Of a DNA stretch of 8,751 nucleotides, positions 5,511 through 8,751 are shown piece after piece. How positions within the stretch are numbered: the stretch's first letter is position 1; the number at the start of each line of letters is the position of its first letter. The DNA is taken from contig JAISXS010000003.1 of assembly GCA_031270385.1 (NCBI GenBank), forward strand, positions 1-8,751. The letters are read 5' to 3'. This DNA comes from Puniceicoccales bacterium. Lineage in GTDB: Bacteria; Verrucomicrobiota; Verrucomicrobiia; Opitutales; JAIRKQ01. The notes below the pieces were generated by a model that searched no databases, had not been told where the DNA came from, and saw only the letters and a list, made by a program, of their open reading frames with translations. The position numbers and the translations under genes were made by a program.

Positions 5511-6828
5511 GCTGGAAAATTACGAAGTTGTGAGGCGCTTCAGTGTGCTAATAGAGAAAAAGGTGTGTGGCGAGGAGCTGACTGAGAGCGAGGTGCGCGA
5601 GATAGCGGACGCTGTTATTGTGGGGCGCATACCGGACTATCAGCTATCTGCCCTTTTGATGGCCATATATTTTCAAAATATGAGCGTCCAAGAGACGTCG
5701 ACGTGGACGGAAGAGCTCATGATGTCCGGTGATATAATCGACACAAAGGGGATTTCGTGGCCAAAGATCGGACGGTGTTCGACTGGTGGTGTAGGTGACA
5801 AGTCTGCGTTTGTTCTGATGGCGATTGCGGCATCCTGCGGAATTGCCGTCCCGACTCTCGTAGATAGCTGCGACGGCCTCATAATTTCGGATCTCGACAA
5901 ATTAGCATCAATTCCTGGGTTTGATTGTAAATTTGATGTGAAAAAATTTCAAAAACAGCTCAAAAAAACCGCGTGTTGCTATTACAAGCAACCGGAAAAT
6001 ATAGTGCCGGCGGACGTAGTACTCGATAATATAAGGCGCACGACAGGCACTGTTCCGAGCATATCGTTGATGACTGGGACGATACTCGCAAATAAATTGT
6101 CATCCGGTGCTGATGGCGTTGTGGTGGATGTAAAATGGGGAAATGGCTCTTTCATAAAGGACGTAGAACAGGCCAAGCAACTCGGTCGCATGATAACCCG
6201 CGTTGCCCGTAATTTGAATAAGAAATGCATAGCTGTCGTGACGGATGCCAACCAGCCGCTCGGAAAAACCGTCGGGACATGGCTTGAAATTGAGGAAACC
6301 ATAGAGCTGCTCCAAGGGCATGGTGATCCGGAAATACAGGATCTCATACTGCGGGTTGGCATGGAAATCATACGACTGGCAGGGGTGGCTGGGTCCACGC
6401 TGTCGGCGAAACAAATTATAATTAAAAAATTATCGGATGGTTCTGCGCTTGACAAATTTAAAGAAATGGTTAGGGAACAGGGAGGGGACACGTCCTACAT
6501 CGACGACCCGAGCAAGTATCCAAAGGCGAAGTATTCCCGCAAATTGTCCGCGCAAAAACGTGGATACATACACACTGTGAACGCTGGAATGATAGCCCGT
6601 GGCGTGAGCATCTTGTCGAAAAGAAAGGACGGAACGACCGATCATACGGTTGGTGTCTCCGGAATAATGAAAATAGGGATGCAGATAAAACAGGGAGAAC
6701 CTCTCGTTATGGTACATTACAACGATGAGGATACCCTTGAGTCGGCATTGGAGTATTTTCGAGAAGCCTACCGCTTAGCACCAAAGCGACCGATTCTCAA
6801 CGAACTAATTGTTGAACGGATTGCGTAA
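5503..6828 (+). CDS. deoA: Thymidine/pyrimidine-nucleoside phosphorylase homologue with altered active site
   Basis: The 441 residues cover the full length of the family, which splits thymidine with phosphate into thymine and deoxyribose-1-phosphate. Recognisable in order: the N-terminal helical block GEELTESEVREIADAV (24-39), the phosphate loop STGGVGDK (93-100), SIPGF (136-140), the pyrimidine-site region IRRTTGTVPSISLMTGTILANK (177-198), DVKWGNGSF and a C-terminal domain with TVGVSGIMKIG. Against E. coli DeoA (offset +7), Ser86 and Arg171 are kept, but Lys84 is Arg91, His85 is Cys92, Arg115 is Ser122, Thr123 is Asp130, Ser186 is Thr193 and Lys190 is Asn197. The signature SGRGLGHTGGT is replaced by VDSCDGLIISD with no gap. 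An acidic residue in place of the phosphate-binding Thr123 argues against normal phosphorolysis, so the symbol marks homology, not proven activity. The oppA-like gene follows after three bases. Confidence 0.85.
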   Translation: MNRLENYEVVRRFSVLIEKKVCGEELTESEVREIADAVIVGRIPDYQLSALLMAIYFQNMSVQETSTWTEELMMSGDIIDTKGISWPKIGRCSTGGVGDKSAFVLMAIAASCGIAVPTLVDSCDGLIISDLDKLASIPGFDCKFDVKKFQKQLKKTACCYYKQPENIVPADVVLDNIRRTTGTVPSISLMTGTILANKLSSGADGVVVDVKWGNGSFIKDVEQAKQLGRMITRVARNLNKKCIAVVTDANQPLGKTVGTWLEIEETIELLQGHGDPEIQDLILRVGMEIIRLAGVAGSTLSAKQIIIKKLSDGSALDKFKEMVREQGGDTSYIDDPSKYPKAKYSRKLSAQKRGYIHTVNAGMIARGVSILSKRKDGTTDHTVGVSGIMKIGMQIKQGEPLVMVHYNDEDTLESALEYFREAYRLAPKRPILNELIVERIA

Positions 6829-6831
6829 TCA

Positions 6832-8439
6832 ATGAAAAGGGGATTGCTATGCCTCGTAATCGCCGTGGCGTTACTGATTGGGTGCGGAGAGGAAGTCAGC
6901 GTTCCAGCCAAAAAGCATTTGAAGGTTTGTTCGCCGTTCGAACCGTACAGCCTCGATCCGCAAAAGATTTCATCTGACGTCGACTACAAAATCATACAAT
7001 CCGTATTCGAAGGCTTGATAATCCCGGATCCGGAAACGATGAATCCATTACCCGGCGTGGCGGAACGCTGGGTGGTGTCGCAGGATGGGAGAGTATATGA
7101 CTTTTTTCTCAGGGACAACGCCACATGGTCGGATGGAGCTCCCGTTGTTGCCGACGATTTTGTATTCGCTGCGAATCGCGCACTCTCATCACAATTTGCA
7201 TGCGCAACGGTTGAATTGTTTTTCAACGTGAAGAATGCAAAAGATTTTTTCTATAGAAAAATTCGGGACTTTTCAAAGGTTGGAATCCGCGCGGTAAATT
7301 CCAGAACGCTCAGGATAGAACTCGAAAAAAAATCTCCATATTTTTTTGCAATTTTGATGCATCCATGCTGGTCACCCCTGAATAAAAATGTTGTCGAGTC
7401 GTTAAAGCAGTACAGCAAAAGTCCGTATCCGAGTGATGCGTTCGCGATGCAAATCATATGCAATGGTCCATTTGTGCCATCGGAACGCGTCCCAGGCATT
7501 TGCGTACTCCTAAGAAAAAATGATTCATACTGGGATGCCGACAACGTACTCCTTGACAAAATTACGTTTTCCTTTTGTGCAAATCAGGCATCCAACATAA
7601 AAAGGTTCCAGCAGGACGAAATTAGCGTATTGGAGATGCAGGCAGAAGCAGATGACGCGGTAAAGGCTTGCCATGAAAATGAAAGGTTGATAATTTCAAC
7701 GTTTCCGGAATGCTTCGCCTTGGCGTTCAACATGGCGAACCCAGTATTCCACGATCGTAGGGTCAGAGTGGCTTTGTCCGTCGCCATCAATAGGGAAAAG
7801 CTGCTGAGTAACATTCGTAAGAGCACGGGCCTGGCCGCCTATGGATTTGTTCCCGCAATGGACAATGTGTCAGCGAATGAGGCATCATTTAAACGGGACG
7901 TGGAGCTAGCAAAAAAACTTTTTGCAGAGGCAGGATACGGGCCGAGTAAGGAATTTCCGAAAGTAAGAATTCTTTGCAACACCCTTGATAACGACGCCGA
8001 TATTTTGATTTTGGAACAGGTCGTCGATGACTGGCATGAAGCGTTTGGGATCGACTGCATAATAGAGCCGAAGGATTTGGATTATTTTCTCGACTGGCGC
8101 AGAAGGTCAAAATTCGATATCGTGAAAATTTTGTATGGCGGAACGTACTGTGATCCGGTACTAATGATTGGCGCATTTGTTTCCTGGGAAACAAAGAATT
8201 ACGGACGCTGGGACGATCACAGCTACGATGACATTGTCACGTCCATCGATCAGGTCTATGACGAGCTAGCGCGTTTGCAACTAATAGGGGAGGCGAAAAA
8301 ATACCTTGCCGCCGAAATGCCGATTATCCCACTTTTTTTCAAATCGAGCTCGTATCTCCTCAAAAAGGACGTCAGAGGATGGTTCAAAAATCCGCTGAAC
8401 ATGCATCCCACAAAGTTTGTTTACTTTGTTAAGCCGTAG
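6832..8439 (+). CDS. oppA: Peptide ABC transporter substrate-binding lipoprotein (OppA/DppA family)
   Basis: This 535-residue protein is an extracytoplasmic solute-binding protein of family 5 (SBP_bac_5), which delivers oligopeptides or related solutes to an ABC importer. Residues 1-18 are a lipoprotein signal with lipobox LLIGC (Cys18). The family signature appears as YDFFLRDNATWSDGAPVVAD (89-108), followed by DFVFAANRAL. The central block AFNMANPVFHDRRVRVALSV (298-317) with AINREKLL matches the NxxxPxFxDxRVRxALxxAIxRE pattern. FDIVKILYGGTYCDP (428-442) is the usual DYPDP-like region. Length is normal. ATG 6832 lies three bases after the phosphorylase stop, so the two are probably one transcript. 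The permease and ATPase subunits are not in the window, so the protein may be an orphan binding protein serving a transporter encoded elsewhere. The exact ligand cannot be read from the sequence. Confidence 0.92.
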   Translation: MKRGLLCLVIAVALLIGCGEEVSVPAKKHLKVCSPFEPYSLDPQKISSDVDYKIIQSVFEGLIIPDPETMNPLPGVAERWVVSQDGRVYDFFLRDNATWSDGAPVVADDFVFAANRALSSQFACATVELFFNVKNAKDFFYRKIRDFSKVGIRAVNSRTLRIELEKKSPYFFAILMHPCWSPLNKNVVESLKQYSKSPYPSDAFAMQIICNGPFVPSERVPGICVLLRKNDSYWDADNVLLDKITFSFCANQASNIKRFQQDEISVLEMQAEADDAVKACHENERLIISTFPECFALAFNMANPVFHDRRVRVALSVAINREKLLSNIRKSTGLAAYGFVPAMDNVSANEASFKRDVELAKKLFAEAGYGPSKEFPKVRILCNTLDNDADILILEQVVDDWHEAFGIDCIIEPKDLDYFLDWRRRSKFDIVKILYGGTYCDPVLMIGAFVSWETKNYGRWDDHSYDDIVTSIDQVYDELARLQLIGEAKKYLAAEMPIIPLFFKSSSYLLKKDVRGWFKNPLNMHPTKFVYFVKP

Positions 8440-8573
8440 ACTTTTCGACCAATGCGGCATCGATTTTTTCTTTCTCGTTTTCATTCGCGTCTACCTTTTT
8501 CACCACTCCTCAGGGCGGACCACATGGCCATGTTGCGATCTCGTATGCAAAGAATGGATAGAGTATAGTCATC
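8429..8573 (-). pseudogene. Possible minus-strand gene relic cut by a MITE and a TGA
   Basis: On the minus strand one frame reads YEIATWPCGPP, then TGA, then GVVKKVDANENEKEKIDAALVEKSTA and a TAA at 8431-8429. The charged, low-Cys tail looks like a natural C-terminus. The upstream part runs into MITE copy 8 at 8574, whose end even provides an ATG. The reading is that a convergent gene lost its 5' part to rearrangement and then acquired a stop. The relic is only about 45 codons and could be chance; its end overlaps the oppA 3' end by 11 bases. On the plus strand this stretch shows nothing but a T-run at 8463-8468 without a good stem. Confidence 0.3.
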
Positions 8574-8667
8574 TTCCCCGAAAAAAGCATCCCCCTATTC
8601 CAAAAAACGGAAATCTTGCCGCTAAATATCGTCAAACAGAATGCTTTCCTCAAGTAAGATACTTATA
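8574..8667 (+). mobile_element. MITE copy 8 (subfamily A), 94 bp
   Basis: It starts TATAGTCATCTTCCCC and ends CAAGTAAGATACTTATA, with the AAATATCGTCAAACAG core of copy 2 and the same CCCCCTATTCCAAA left interior. The right end carries an irregular CTTATA instead of ACTATA, at the junction with copy 9. It lies downstream of oppA. Confidence 0.8.
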
Positions 8668-8751
8668 ACGATATTTGACGGAAAGATTCGTGTTTTTCCA
8701 TAAAAGCATGAATTTTCCGTTGGTGTGTCGTTGCACTAGAATGCTTTTGTC
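8664..8751. mobile_element. MITE copy 9, chimeric and cut by the window edge
   Basis: The first 34 bases (8664-8697) are identical to 4643-4676 inside copy 5, and the next 26 (8698-8723) are identical to 4749-4774 inside copy 6. It therefore joins the interior of a minus-oriented element to the interior of a plus-oriented one, with no left terminal repeat. Beyond 8723 it continues as a diverged version of copy 6 into the inner right end ATGCTTTTGTC at the window edge. Confidence 0.75.

Noticed and set aside
5982..6491. 169-residue minus-strand open frame within the phosphorylase gene
   Set aside because: The opposite strand encodes conserved phosphorylase motifs over the same stretch, so this is an antisense shadow.
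8441..8470. Intrinsic terminator after oppA
   Set aside because: A run of six T follows a TCGA/TCGA pairing, but the stem is only four base pairs with a mismatched interior.
8500..8520. TGA read as an amino acid (recoded stop)
   Set aside because: The symporter and the small lipoprotein both end at TGA in expected places, and TGG is used for tryptophan in all genes.

Overview
The window looks like a stretch of a bacterial chromosome with an outer membrane: it encodes two lipoproteins with clear lipoboxes and a bacterial EF-P. It is of moderate GC, loosely packed and littered with small transposon-like palindromic elements, broken genes and a transposase remnant. This texture fits a host-associated or intracellular bacterium. 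Several features (a small Pro/Trp-containing lipoprotein, weak use of Shine-Dalgarno sites) would fit the Planctomycetes-Verrucomicrobia-Chlamydiae group, but that placement is inference and no rRNA is present to test it.

Layout. 1-276: 3' end of an IS630-type transposase gene, its probable right terminal repeat, then a 105-bp miniature inverted-repeat element (MITE). 329-1477 (minus): a DAACS/SDF-family amino-acid symporter with unusual substrate- and sodium-site residues. 1478-2070: non-coding, with two more MITEs and a weak promoter. 2071-3447: a 458-residue unknown protein with a disordered N-terminal half, a 21-bp tandem repeat and a helical C-terminal half. 3448-3745: no convincing gene, only a possible frameshifted relic. 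3746-4303: efp, encoding an EF-P with arginine instead of lysine at the loop tip. 4376-4463: tRNA-Ser(CGA) with its own good promoter. 4469-4879: a dense cluster of four MITE copies or part-copies. 4951-5169: a small lipoprotein gene, followed by a doubtful 87-codon ORF. 5429-6828: promoter, an 8-codon leader ORF and a thymidine-phosphorylase-like gene whose phosphate-site residues are largely replaced. 6832-8439: an OppA-type peptide-binding lipoprotein gene, three bases behind and probably co-transcribed. 8429-8573 (minus): a possible gene relic. 8574-8751: another MITE plus a chimeric one cut by the window edge.

How it fits together. The housekeeping part is EF-P plus tRNA-Ser. The nutrient-related part is the symporter, the phosphorylase-like protein and the peptide-binding lipoprotein, consistent with an organism importing amino acids, peptides and perhaps nucleosides. 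No membrane or ATPase subunits of the peptide ABC transporter are in the window. The most notable signals are the MITE family, whose ends resemble the right end of the IS630 remnant and whose copies show traceable rearrangement junctions; the apparently altered active site of the phosphorylase homologue together with its overlapping leader ORF; and the altered ion and substrate sites of the symporter.
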